From: Pseudolabrys sp963742345
GTDB taxonomy: Bacteria > Pseudomonadota > Alphaproteobacteria > Rhizobiales > Xanthobacteraceae
Assembly (NCBI GenBank): GCA_963742345.1
Contig: CAVULO010000008.1
Location: 1 to 64,000, forward strand
Length of the DNA: 64,000 nucleotides
Direction: 5' to 3'
Position 1 is the stretch's first letter, and each line of letters begins with the position of its first letter. The notes beneath the pieces are model-generated. The model was not told where the DNA came from. It did no database searches and saw only the letters and a list, made by a program, of their open reading frames with translations. Position numbers and translations under genes: made by a program. This document shows positions 52,767-61,600 of the stretch, piece after piece.

Positions 52767-53899
52767 TCAATCGACGCGCTCGAGCGAAATGGTCAGCTCG
52801 TTGCTGCGCTCGCCCCCTACCTCCCAACGTCCCCACATCAACCCATCCGACGTGTCTCTGAACGGGTCGTGGCGCCCCCGAAGGTGACCAGCCAAACCCG
52901 CATCCGTGATCGTCCCGGCGATCGACCGGTAGCGCGCCGGTCTGCGGTCGGGGCCGGCTGGATCGGGCTGTGGTCCCAGCGCGAAGACCCCCACGGCGGT
53001 GCCCGATTTATCGATGCTTTCGATCACCAGGATGACGTGCCGGCCTTTCCCGTTCCATCCTTGATCGCCGCCCCAAGCGCCCAGATATCCGGCCAGGCTG
53101 GCCGGCACCGAAGCAGCCGGCGCCGTGACCCTGAGGTTGGGCGGCAGCGGGACATTCTGGCTGGCCGCGAGTGCCCGGATCTTGGTGTCGTCGAAACGCA
53201 CGCTGGCTTCTCGGCTCACCACCTTAGTGGGGACGGCGGAAGAAATTTGCCGAAGCCTTGCGGACGCAAGCGTGATCGCGGCCGAGCCGACCGCCACCAC
53301 GCCCAGCATCGCCCGAGCGGCCGAGCAGACACCTTCGGCGTCTTGCCGTGGCGACTTGCGGACTTCGTCCCGTCTGACCGACGGCAACCGGGTGCGGCGC
53401 GATGCTTAGGCATGAATGGGGTTCTTACGTTCTTTGACTTGTTGCTGGCCGAGATCGTCGAATTTCACCGACAGCTTGCTTGCGACCTGCTCGTAGACCG
53501 CCCGTGACACGCAGACGCCGCCCGGAATTGCAATGCCGCCCAGCCGTGCCGCGATAGTGACGCCGTCTCCCAACACATCGCCGTCGCGCTCCACGACGTC
53601 CGCGACCGTGATCCGATCCGATAGAGCATCCGACGGCTTGGCGGATAGGCAAGGTTGTGCGCCCGGATGCTTTCCTGAAAGTCGATCGCGCATCGCACCA
53701 CATCGACCGAGCTCGGAAACTCGGCCAGCACGGCATCTCCCGCGGTGTTGAAGATGCGGCCGCCCCATCGCGCGACGAAATCGTCGAGGACAGCGCGGTA
53801 AATGGCGAGGCGGCGGAGCGTCTCCTCCTCGTCCTGCGCCAAGAGGTTGCTGTAGCCCGCAATGTCGGCGGCCAGAATGGCTGAAATCTTGCGTTTCAC
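52767..53899 (-). pseudogene. Class III adenylate/guanylate cyclase-type protein, frameshift and nonsense
   Basis: Starts at 53899: RKISAILAADIAGYSNLLAQ, GGRIFNTAGDAVLAEFPSSV, both metal Asp residues kept. A missing base near 53632 shifts the frame to GITVADVVERDGDVLGDGVT, IAARLGGIAIPGGVCVSRAV. At 53406-53408 a TAA probably replaces a Tyr codon (PIHA-stop), and the same frame then continues to a membrane segment (AMLGVVAVGSAAITLASAR) and a C-terminal domain (LAGYLGAWGGDQGWNGKGRH, VILVIESIDKSGTAVGVFAL). The three parts form one ancestral membrane cyclase with a periplasmic sensor-like end. As written only pieces are made. Confidence 0.75.
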
Positions 53900-54309
53900 G
53901 GCTCGCCATGCCTCGTCGCTCGAGACACAAGCATCGTGGTCGCGTCGGAAAAAACGTGGGTTATGGCGTGGCCCGCCTGTTGGTTGGACGACAGCTCCAG
54001 GCCCCGATCATAGCCATTTTTCGGGCCTGTCAGAAGGCCAGTCCGGGCCTGCGGGACGGCGGGGGCGGGCTCGACGTTCGGCCCGCAACCCGCCGTGCTT
54101 GATGCAGGATGACATTCGCGGCCATCCGTTGGCCGCCTCCGCCGACAACTGCAGGGCCATTGGTGAATCCTCGTGGCTTTCGCTCCGCCTGATCAACCAA
54201 TATTCCGACGGAATGTGATCTGCGTCACGTCGGTTATGCCTTGATGCGCTGGAATCCGGTGCGTCGGTCGCCTATGAATTTGACGCACCGACCTTCATCC
54301 AACGGAGTG
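53900..54309. other. Gap, nothing recognised
   Basis: About 410 bases with no homology. A ribosome site (GGAG) just before 54310 serves the sulfatase-like gene. Confidence 0.4.
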
Positions 54310-54945
54310 ATGACCATGCGCCAAATGCTGCTGCCGATCGGTGCCCTCTGCGTGTTGCTTGCGGTCGGCTTGGCGGCGCCCTTGGCGGCGCCGGCGCCGC
54401 GGGATCAAGATCCTTGCGATCAAATCAAGGCGGCCTGCGAGCGCCGGCTTTGCGCGCGGTGCGGCTCGCAGCGGCAGCGGGCTCCGGGGTGGACTGCGTC
54501 AATCCCATCATGCAGGGAAGCGATCAGCCGCGGCGGGCCGCGCAAGCCCTTGCCGCAGGTCGATCCCCAACTGGTGGCGGCCTGCAGGGCGAGCAATCCG
54601 GGCGCGGGAAACGGCAGGACGCCGGCAGCGGAACCGGTGGCGCAGCCGGTGCCGGCAAGCCCGCCGGCCGTCGGTGCCCTGGGCGCTGCCAACGCTGAGA
54701 AGCGGCCCAACATCGTCTTCATCCTCACCGACGACCTGTCCTGGAACCTGGTCCAGTACATGCCTCACGTCCTGCAAATGCAGCAGCAGGGCACGACGTT
54801 CTCGCACTACTTCGTCACCGATTCGCTGTGCTGCCCGTCGCGCTCCTCGATCTTCACCGGCACGCTTTCCGCACGATACCGGCATCTTCCGCAATACCGG
54901 CAGTGACGGCGGCTTCATGGTGTTCCACAGCCGCCATCACGGCAG
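54310..54945 (+). pseudogene. Sulfatase-family hydrolase, 5' part only, several frameshifts
   Basis: Signal peptide at 54310 (RQMLLPIGALCVLLAVGLAA). Stitched across frames: DPCDQIKAACE, RAGFARGAARSGSGLR, VDCVNPIMQGSDQPRRAA, KPLPQVDPQLVAACRASNPG, RPNIVFILTDDLSWNLVQYM, SHYFVTDSLCCPSRSSIFTG, then FPHDTGIFRNTGSDGGFMVF, HSR. The sulfatase modification motif CCPSR, with its formylglycine cysteine, and the DD metal ligands are present. About 400 further residues are lost at the junction with the helicase gene at about 54940. Confidence 0.75.
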
Positions 54946-55798
54946 TGCGCGCCGACTGGTCCATGTCGCCATGCAGCGCCGCAGCGTTGAACTTGTGGCG
55001 CAATAGCGAGCGGTGCAATTGCGCGACTTCGCGTTTGCGATTGCAGAACACGATGGCGTTTTTGAATCCGTCGGCAGAGCGAAGCAGTCTGCGCAGCGTC
55101 TCACGCTTTTCGGCTGGATCCCGGCCGGTGGAGACCAACAATTGGTTGATGGTTGTGGCTGCGGTCGCAGGCTTTGAGACTTCTACGCGCACCGGGTTGT
55201 GCAGGAAGGTGTCGGCGATGCGCTGGATTTCGGGAGGCATGGTCGCCGTGAAGAAAAGGGTCTGTCGCGTGAAGGGCACCATCTTACCGATGCGTTCGAT
55301 ATCAGGGATAAATCCCATATCGAGCATGCGGTCGGCTTCGTCGATGATCAGAAGCTCACAGCCAGACAGGAGCAATCGCCCGCGTTCAAAATGGTCGAGC
55401 AGGCGACCCGGTGTGGCAATCAACACATCGACACCACGTAGCAGCTTGGCGTCCTGATCGTCGTAAGAAACGCCGCCGATGATTAGGGCGACGTTGAGCT
55501 TGTGGTTCTTGCCGTATTTCTCGAAATGTTCGGCGACCTGGGCAGCGAGTTCGCGCGTCGGCTCGAGGATGAGCGTGCGCGGCATACGGGCGCGGGCGCG
55601 TCCCTTTTCCAGCATGGTAAGCATCGGCAAAACGAAGGCAGCGGTTTTGCCGGTGCCAGTCTGCGCAATACCGAGGACATCGCGTCGCGCGAGTACGTGC
55701 GGAATCGCCTGATCTTGGATGGGGGTGGGGGTCTTGTAGCCAGCCGCCTCGATGGCGGAGAGAACCTTGGCGGATAAGCCGAGATGAGAAAAGGGCAT
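54854..55798 (-). pseudogene. DEAD-box RNA helicase, C-terminus lost
   Basis: From 55798: FSHLGLSAKVLSAIEAAGYK (Q motif with PTPIQ), Walker A AQTGTGKTAAFVLPML, PTRELAAQV, TPGRLLDHF, DEADRMLDMGF, SAT-like FFTATMPPEIQRIAD, and start of domain 2 (KNAIVFCNRKREVAQLHRSL, ALHGDMDQSAR). At about 54945 homology stops and the chain runs into the antisense of the sulfatase relic, so motifs V and VI (ARGLDI, HRIGRTGR) are missing. An ATPase without domain 2 is not active. Confidence 0.85.
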
Positions 55799-55981
55799 AT
55801 AACCTCAGGGGCCGCCGAGATCGCGCCGGACTAAGAAAACCGATTGCTTTGCGCGGGGGGGCGACCGAATCTTTGTGTCTGACCGGTTGCACGGGAACAT
55901 AGGGTGCAAAGGGCTAAAGTCAATGCTTCTGCGCTGCTTAAGTCGTATTAATTCTTAATCTTTTCGCGTCGGAGCGCACAA

Positions 55982-56683
55982 ATGGCACCTGTTTTACCGC
56001 TCGTACTGGTCCCCGGCCTGCTGTGCAGCGCTCGACTTTACGCGCCGCAAATTGCGGCGCTTTGGCCGTTTGGCGCTGTTACAGTGGCCGACCACCGGCG
56101 CGACAGCACGATGGCTGCCGTTGCGACGCGCATTCTCGCTGACGCACCCCCGCGCTTCGCGCTGGCCGGTCTCTCAATGGGGGGGTACGTCGCTTTCGCC
56201 ATGTTGCGCATAGCGCCCGAGCGCATAGCCAAACTTGCGCTGCTCGACACTTCGGCGCGGCCAGATACGGCAGAACAATCCGCAGGGCGCGAAAAATTCA
56301 TCGTCATGGCACAGGCGGGCAAGCTGGACGATGTGGTGGAAGCGCTCGCGCCACGTTTTCTGCATCGCAATCGGCACAATGACGAGGAGCTCATGCGCGT
56401 CGTGCGCGATATGGCCGCCGATACCGGTTCAGAGGCTTTTGTGCGGCAACAAAAGGCTATCATGTCGCGCATGGATTCACGTCCATTGCTCTCGGCAATT
56501 CGTTGCCCGACCCTGGTGCTGGTTGGCGACGGCGATGAACTCACGCCGCCGGAACTTTCAAAGGAGATCTGCGCCGGTGTTTCCGGCGCGCGACTCGTCA
56601 TCGTGCCGGGCTGCGGACATTTATCCACCATCGAGAAGCCCGATGTAGTGAATGGGGTACTCGCCGAATGGCTCAGCGCTTGA
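55982..56683 (+). CDS. Alpha/beta hydrolase
   Basis: 233 residues. LPLVLVPGLLCSARLYAPQI, nucleophile elbow ALAGLSMGGYVAFAMLRIAP near residue 65, LVLVGDGDELTPPELSKEI (acid), and catalytic His in IVPGCGHLSTIEKPDVVN. A complete hydrolase core of the short, capless type. Head-to-head with the helicase gene across a 180-base AT-rich promoter region. Substrate unknown. Confidence 0.88.
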   Translation: MAPVLPLVLVPGLLCSARLYAPQIAALWPFGAVTVADHRRDSTMAAVATRILADAPPRFALAGLSMGGYVAFAMLRIAPERIAKLALLDTSARPDTAEQSAGREKFIVMAQAGKLDDVVEALAPRFLHRNRHNDEELMRVVRDMAADTGSEAFVRQQKAIMSRMDSRPLLSAIRCPTLVLVGDGDELTPPELSKEICAGVSGARLVIVPGCGHLSTIEKPDVVNGVLAEWLSA

Positions 56684-56735
56684 GCTGGCCAGTGAACCGG
56701 TCCGCTGCCCGTGCATTGGAAGGCCGATAGAGAGC

Positions 56736-57224
56736 ATGGAGGATAGACGCGACAATCCTGGCGTGATTGCGCCACCGCCATTGCTGGCGGCAGCAGCGAT
56801 CATCCTTGGCCTCATACTCGACTGGCTACTACCTGCCTATTTGCTGTCGGTACTTCTTTCGATCACCAGTCGCGTCTTGATAGGTACAGCGCTCATCGGG
56901 GCAGGTCTTGCGCTTATCATATCTGCCAATCTCGCATTTCGATCAGCCGGCACGCACGTCGAGCCCTGGAAGCCGTCGGTTGCTCTGGTTATAGACGGCA
57001 TTTTCGTATGGTTGCGTAATCCGATGTATGTAGGCGGCACTCTTTTTCTTGCCGGACTTGCCATTCTGCTCGCGTCTGACTGGATGCTTGTAATGACCGT
57101 CGTGTTTGTCGTGGTCCTGCATTTTGGCGTGGTCAGGCGCGAGGAGCGCTATCTTGAAGCCAAATTTGGCGACGCCTACCGCAGCTATATGAATACCGTA
57201 CCGCGCTACGGCTTGCCGTTCTGA
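56736..57224 (+). CDS. Isoprenylcysteine carboxylmethyltransferase-like membrane protein
   Basis: 162 residues from ATG 56736 (MEDRRDNPGVIAPPPLLAAA). Four or so membrane segments (IILGLILDWLLPAYLLSVLL, LIGTALIGAGLALIISANLA, GTLFLAGLAILLASDWMLVM, VVFVVVLHFGVV). The ICMT/phospholipid methyltransferase signature: FRSAGTHVEPWKPS, FVWLRNPMYVGG, RREERYLEAKFGDAYRSYMN, PRYG. Methylates a membrane-bound substrate with SAM; substrate unknown in bacteria. Likely co-transcribed with the hydrolase 52 bases upstream. Confidence 0.85.
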   Translation: MEDRRDNPGVIAPPPLLAAAAIILGLILDWLLPAYLLSVLLSITSRVLIGTALIGAGLALIISANLAFRSAGTHVEPWKPSVALVIDGIFVWLRNPMYVGGTLFLAGLAILLASDWMLVMTVVFVVVLHFGVVRREERYLEAKFGDAYRSYMNTVPRYGLPF

Positions 57225-57323
57225 CTAAGACAATTGTGCAATGCTTTCCGAGCTTCGTCCCTTTGCGTTCGCGAGGGCGCGCGCTTATAGGGGGCGTTGG
57301 ATTTATTCGCCGGGAAGAAATTT

Positions 57324-58491
57324 ATGCGAACGCAGGTCGGAATTATCGGGGCGGGGCCCGCCGGGCTTATGCTGGCGAGGCTACTGCACCTGCAAGGCAT
57401 CGAATCAATCGTCATCGAGAATCGCAGTCGCGACTATATCGAAAATCGCATCCGCGCCGGGTTGATAGAACATTGGGCCGCCGACCTGCTTGCCGATGTG
57501 GGAGTCGGCGAGCGCATGCAGCGCGAGGGCATGCTGCATTGGGGCATCAATATCGGGATCAACGGCGATCTTCACCGCCTCGATTTCAAGGCGCTGGTGA
57601 ACAAGCGTGTCACGATTTACGGCCAGCAGGAGGTTGTAAAAGACCTGGTTGAACGCCGCCTCGCTGATCGGGGGGCACTGATGTTCGAGGTCGATGCCGT
57701 CACTGTCCACGACCTGAAAACGCAAAAACCGAAGATCCGGTTCAGGAAGGATAGCCGGCCTCAGGAGATCGACTGCGATTTCATCGCCGGCTGTGATGGC
57801 TTCCATGGAATTCTGTCGCCCGAGCATTCCCAACGACGTACTCACAATATTCGAGCGCGACTATCCTTTCGGCTGGCTTGGTATTCTGTCGGAGAGCCCG
57901 CCGCCCGATCATGAATTGGTCTATTCCTACACCGATCGCGGGTTCGCGCTTTATACCATGCGCTCGCCGACTTTGGCTCGGCTCTATCTGCAATGCGACC
58001 ACGACGAAGACATCGAGAACTGGCCCGACAACCGCATCTGGGATGAACTGCACAAACGGCTTGGTGGCGCGCGCAAGCTTGAGGAAGGCAAGATGCTGCA
58101 AAAGGGCATTACGCCGATGCGCAGCTTCGTCGTTGAGCCGATGCAATATGGACGGTTATTTCTCGCCGGTGACAGCGCGCACATCGTGCCGCCGACCGGT
58201 GCCAAGGGCATGAATCTCGCCTTTGCCGATGTGATGATGCTGTCACGCGCAGTAACCACATTCTACAAGAGCAAGGGCGATGAGCTGCTGGAGAACTATT
58301 CGGCGACGTGCCTGCGGCGGGTCTGGTATGCGCAGCGTTTTTCCTGGTGGATGACACAAATTATGCATCGGTTTCCGAATGAGTTGGCTTTTGACCGTCG
58401 TCGCCAGCTTTCGGATCTCGACTATCTCACCAGCTCAAAGGCCGCTGCCACTTCGCTGGCCGAGCAATATGTCGGTCTGCCGTTGGACTAA
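57324..58491 (+). pseudogene. pobA: 4-hydroxybenzoate 3-monooxygenase, one frameshift
   Basis: FAD-binding start TQVGIIGAGPAGLMLARLLH, RAGLIEHWAADLLADVGVGE, RVTIYGQQEVVKDLVERR, then CDFIAGCDGFHGI. One extra C near 57813 breaks the frame; the next continues CRPSIPNDVLTIFERDYPFG, WLGILSESPPPDHELVY, LYLQCDHDEDIENWPD, GITPMRSFVVEPMQYGRLFL, AGDSAHIVPPTGAKGMNLAF. Corrected it is a full 389-residue PobA, which makes protocatechuate from 4-hydroxybenzoate. The only flaw is one extra base, so an error is likely. Confidence 0.9.
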
Positions 58492-58547
58492 TTTATTGCG
58501 CGCATGATTTTTTTCTAAAATCGGTTCACAATTTTCATGTTCATGCG

Positions 58548-59906
58548 CTAGTCATGCAGCACCGAGCGCAGAGGGCGCTGCAAAAGCATGATTGCGATGC
58601 CGGATATAGCCGAGATGAGCGCAAGCATCAGAAAAAAATTGTCTTTGCTCATGCTCGACCAGAAGGTTCCGAGGTAGCCGGCTAGGAATCCGCCAACGAA
58701 GCTGGTCGACAGCCACACACCCATCATCATCGATAGCAATGACGTTGGCGCGATCTTCGTCACGAGCGAGAGGCTGGTTGGTGACAGATAAAGTTCGCCA
58801 ACTGTGAGAACCGCGAAATAGGCGAAAAGCCACAGCCAACTTGCTTTTGCGTCGCCGGCGTTCCAGGCCGCCGCGACCATGATCAGATAAGCCAGCGCAC
58901 TCAGCAGGCAGCCGATTGCAAGCTTCATTGGCGTCGATGGTTCATTCTTCCCTTGCGCGCGCCATAACGCGACGATGAAGGGCGTGAAAGCGAAGATCAT
59001 GAAGGGATTAAACGCCTGAAACCATGTGATCGGGATTTCGCTTCCGAGGAAATGGCGGTCGGTGAACTGATCGGCCCAAAGCGTGATTGTGTTGCCCTGT
59101 TGTTCGAACGTCGCCCAGAACAGGCTAACTGGCGCGAATAGCAACAAAAGGGCGGTGATCGATTGCCCTGCGGTGCGGGCGAGGGGCCTGTGCGGCAACG
59201 CGCGCTTTGCAAATGCATCCTTGGGCAGATTTGGCGTCGCCGCGAGATAAATAACAAGGCTAAGGGTCATGCCGACACCGGCGGCCATAAACCCGTAGTG
59301 CCAGCCAAGCTCTTCGCCGAGCGTCCCACAGATGAGGGGGGCGAGAAACGCCCCGAGATTGATGCCGACATAGAATATCGAAAAGGCGCGGTCCCGGCGC
59401 CGGTCGCCCGGCGCATAGAGCGACCCGACTTGGGTCGAAATGTTTGGTTTGAACGCTCCGTTGCCGAGAATAAGGAAGGCGAGTGCAAGCAAAAATAATT
59501 GCTCAAACGCCATCATGAAGTGGCCAATGGCCATCAGTGTGGCCCCGATGATGACAGTGCGACGCTGACCGAGTACGCGGTCGGCCAACAATCCACCCAG
59601 AATCGGCGTTAAATAGACCAGCCCCGTGTAGAAGCCGTAGATTTGGGAGGCGAGCGGCTGCGGCGCCAGCGGTCCGAAGACGAATTCCAGCGCCCTCTGG
59701 AAAGCTGCAAGGCCAAGCACCTCACTGGCGCGTTGTGGCGCAAACAGATACTTGAGCATGTAGAGCACGAGCAGTGCCCGCATCCCGTAATAAGAGAAGC
59801 GCTCCCACATCTCGGTTGCGAACAAAAACGCGAGCGCGCGAGGATGGCCCAGAATATCGTCCCTCGCGCGGGGGTTGTATTCGGAAAATGCGCGTGTTGA
59901 ACTCAT
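58548..59906 (-). CDS. POT-family peptide transporter
   Basis: 452 residues from the ATG at 59906 (MSSTRAFSEYNPRARDDILG). The POT signature ExxERFSYYG is present as EMWERFSYYGMRALLVLYML, then GGLLADRVLGQRRTVIIGAT, FKPNISTQVGSLY (PTR2 motif 2), DRRRDRAFSIFYVGINLGAF, and FSYYG-linked helices. About 12-14 membrane segments; imports di- and tripeptides with protons. An upstream in-frame ATG at 59975 adds 23 unconserved residues. Complete. Confidence 0.9.
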   Translation of the reverse strand: MSSTRAFSEYNPRARDDILGHPRALAFLFATEMWERFSYYGMRALLVLYMLKYLFAPQRASEVLGLAAFQRALEFVFGPLAPQPLASQIYGFYTGLVYLTPILGGLLADRVLGQRRTVIIGATLMAIGHFMMAFEQLFLLALAFLILGNGAFKPNISTQVGSLYAPGDRRRDRAFSIFYVGINLGAFLAPLICGTLGEELGWHYGFMAAGVGMTLSLVIYLAATPNLPKDAFAKRALPHRPLARTAGQSITALLLLFAPVSLFWATFEQQGNTITLWADQFTDRHFLGSEIPITWFQAFNPFMIFAFTPFIVALWRAQGKNEPSTPMKLAIGCLLSALAYLIMVAAAWNAGDAKASWLWLFAYFAVLTVGELYLSPTSLSLVTKIAPTSLLSMMMGVWLSTSFVGGFLAGYLGTFWSSMSKDNFFLMLALISAISGIAIMLLQRPLRSVLHD

Positions 59907-60040
59907 ATCAGTGCCAGCGCGATTGTTGATCGGCAAAACTGTAACACATCCGACAAAAGCGTTTTCCAACGGCAATACTCAGTGTACGCTTTTTGCAAGC
60001 GCGACCGTGGAGGGACGGCGCGAAAAAAGGGATCAATGTG

Positions 60041-61018
60041 ATGACGAAGATTCGTGGCGGCATAATTTGCGCATTGGCTATGTTGCTGGCGGCTTTGGCT
60101 ACTGGAAATGCGCGCGCGCAAACTGATTTTCCAAACCGGGTGATTCATTTCGTCGTCGGGTTTGCAGCCGGCGGCGGAAACGATTTGTTCGCCCGTCTGG
60201 TCGTACAAAAATTCCAGGAAAACACCGGGGCGACTGCCGTGATTGATAATCGGGTGGGGGCGGGCGGCCGCATCGCCGCCGAGTTCGCAGCGCGTGCTCC
60301 GGCCGACGGCTACACGGTGCTGGTCGGCGCCACGGGTCAGATGTCGATTGCCACTGCGATCTTTCCCGATCTCACTTATCATGCAAGCGGTAGTTTTATC
60401 CCGTTGAATATGATCGCTTCATTCCCGCTCGTTCTGGTTGTGCCGGCAGACCATCCGGTGAAGAGCGTGAAAGAACTTGTGGCCTGGGCGAAAGCCAATC
60501 CTGACAAATCGAACTACGGCACTTCGTCGCCGGCCTTCACCATAGCGAGCGAACTGTTGAAGCTTAAGACCGGGATGCCGGCTGTTGCGATCCCGTACAA
60601 AAGCAGCAATGAGTCCAATCTCAGCGTGGTTGCAGGACAGTGCCTGTTCACCATCTCCGACGGTCCACCGGTAATTCCGTTGGTCAAGGGCGGCAAGACT
60701 CGCGCGCTGGCGGTTACGGGCGCCGAACGCTCTCCCGAGTTGCCCGATGTGCCGAGCATGGCCGAAGCGGGCTTCCCCGAGGTCGATACCCAGTTGTGGA
60801 GCGGATTTTTCGTTCCTGTCGGGACTCCGGCGCCGATCGTAGCCAAACTTACGGCGGAACTCGGCAAGGCACTCGCCGATGCCGGGGTGCAGGAAGGGCT
60901 GAAGAAAATGGCCGTGAATCCCGGCGGGCCAACCGGCGATGCGTTCAAGAAACGCATTGATGATGATATCAAGTCCTTTGCCGAAGTAGTGAAGGCTGCC
61001 AACTTAACCTTTAAGTAG
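60041..61018 (+). CDS. Tripartite tricarboxylate transporter substrate-binding protein (Bug family)
   Basis: 325 residues from the ATG at 60041. Signal peptide TKIRGGIICALAMLLAALAT, then FPNRVIHFVVGFAAGGGNDL, FARLVVQKFQENTGATAVID, NRVGAGGRIAAEFAARAPAD, GYTVLVGATGQMSIATAIFP, GGKTRALAVTGAERSPELPD, VPSMAEAGFPEVDTQLWSGF. These are all Bug/TctC hallmarks. It binds a small carboxylate in the periplasm. TctA and TctB are not next to it, as is common for Bug proteins. An open frame starts at 59993 but its first residues are not signal-like. Confidence 0.92.
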   Translation: MTKIRGGIICALAMLLAALATGNARAQTDFPNRVIHFVVGFAAGGGNDLFARLVVQKFQENTGATAVIDNRVGAGGRIAAEFAARAPADGYTVLVGATGQMSIATAIFPDLTYHASGSFIPLNMIASFPLVLVVPADHPVKSVKELVAWAKANPDKSNYGTSSPAFTIASELLKLKTGMPAVAIPYKSSNESNLSVVAGQCLFTISDGPPVIPLVKGGKTRALAVTGAERSPELPDVPSMAEAGFPEVDTQLWSGFFVPVGTPAPIVAKLTAELGKALADAGVQEGLKKMAVNPGGPTGDAFKKRIDDDIKSFAEVVKAANLTFK

Positions 61019-61124
61019 TCACCGACGTTAACGACAGCGCGACAAGGCGCGGCGCATTGGCCTAATTCAATTGCCGCCGCGCGTGTCGCTGCTATTGTCA
61101 TTTGACAGGTGGAGTGGCGGTACC

Positions 61125-61595
61125 ATGCGGTTGGTTACGATTTTTGCGTTTGTCGGGTCGTTTATCCTGTCCAATGCCGCAGGTGCCGCTTCGCTCGAGG
61201 AATTGTTCCAACAATTCGGTCTGTTTGGAACATGGGCGACCGACTGCGATAAGCCGGCTACGCCGGCCAATCCGCGTGTGAGCATCACCATGCCGAGTGC
61301 AGGATTGGTCCTTGAGGACCACAATCTCGGGCCCGACTTCGCAGTTAACCGGTATAGCGTCGTGTCGGCCGAGCGGCTGTCGGCAACCAGTCTGTCAGTT
61401 GATGTGATTTTCCAGCCCGGTACCGAGGTCGAAGAACGGCAAAAGCTCGTTTTTTCCGTGCGTGACAATACGCGGCGCACAATCTTCAATCAGACCACCG
61501 GTGGGGCAGTGCGGGTCAAAGACGGCATTGCGCTCGCGCGCGGGAGCAAGACACCGCTATTGCGGAAGTGCGAAGAAAGTGGCTTCAGCCACTGA
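61125..61595 (+). CDS. Exported hypothetical protein, 156 aa
   Basis: Start at ATG 61125 (MRLVTIFAFVGSFILSNAAG, AA), giving a signal peptide cut after GAA. Mature part: SLEELFQQFGLFGTWATDCD, KPATPANPRVSITMPSAGLV, EDHNLGPDFAVNRYSVVSAE, and C-terminal RGSKTPLLRKCEESGFSH. Two cysteines (ATDCD, RKCEE) can pair. Resembles the GTWATDC-type exported proteins found in Rhizobiales. Function unknown. It ends 5 bases before the convergent parE stop. Confidence 0.75.
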   Translation: MRLVTIFAFVGSFILSNAAGAASLEELFQQFGLFGTWATDCDKPATPANPRVSITMPSAGLVLEDHNLGPDFAVNRYSVVSAERLSATSLSVDVIFQPGTEVEERQKLVFSVRDNTRRTIFNQTTGGAVRVKDGIALARGSKTPLLRKCEESGFSH

Positions 61596-61600
61596 CTATT

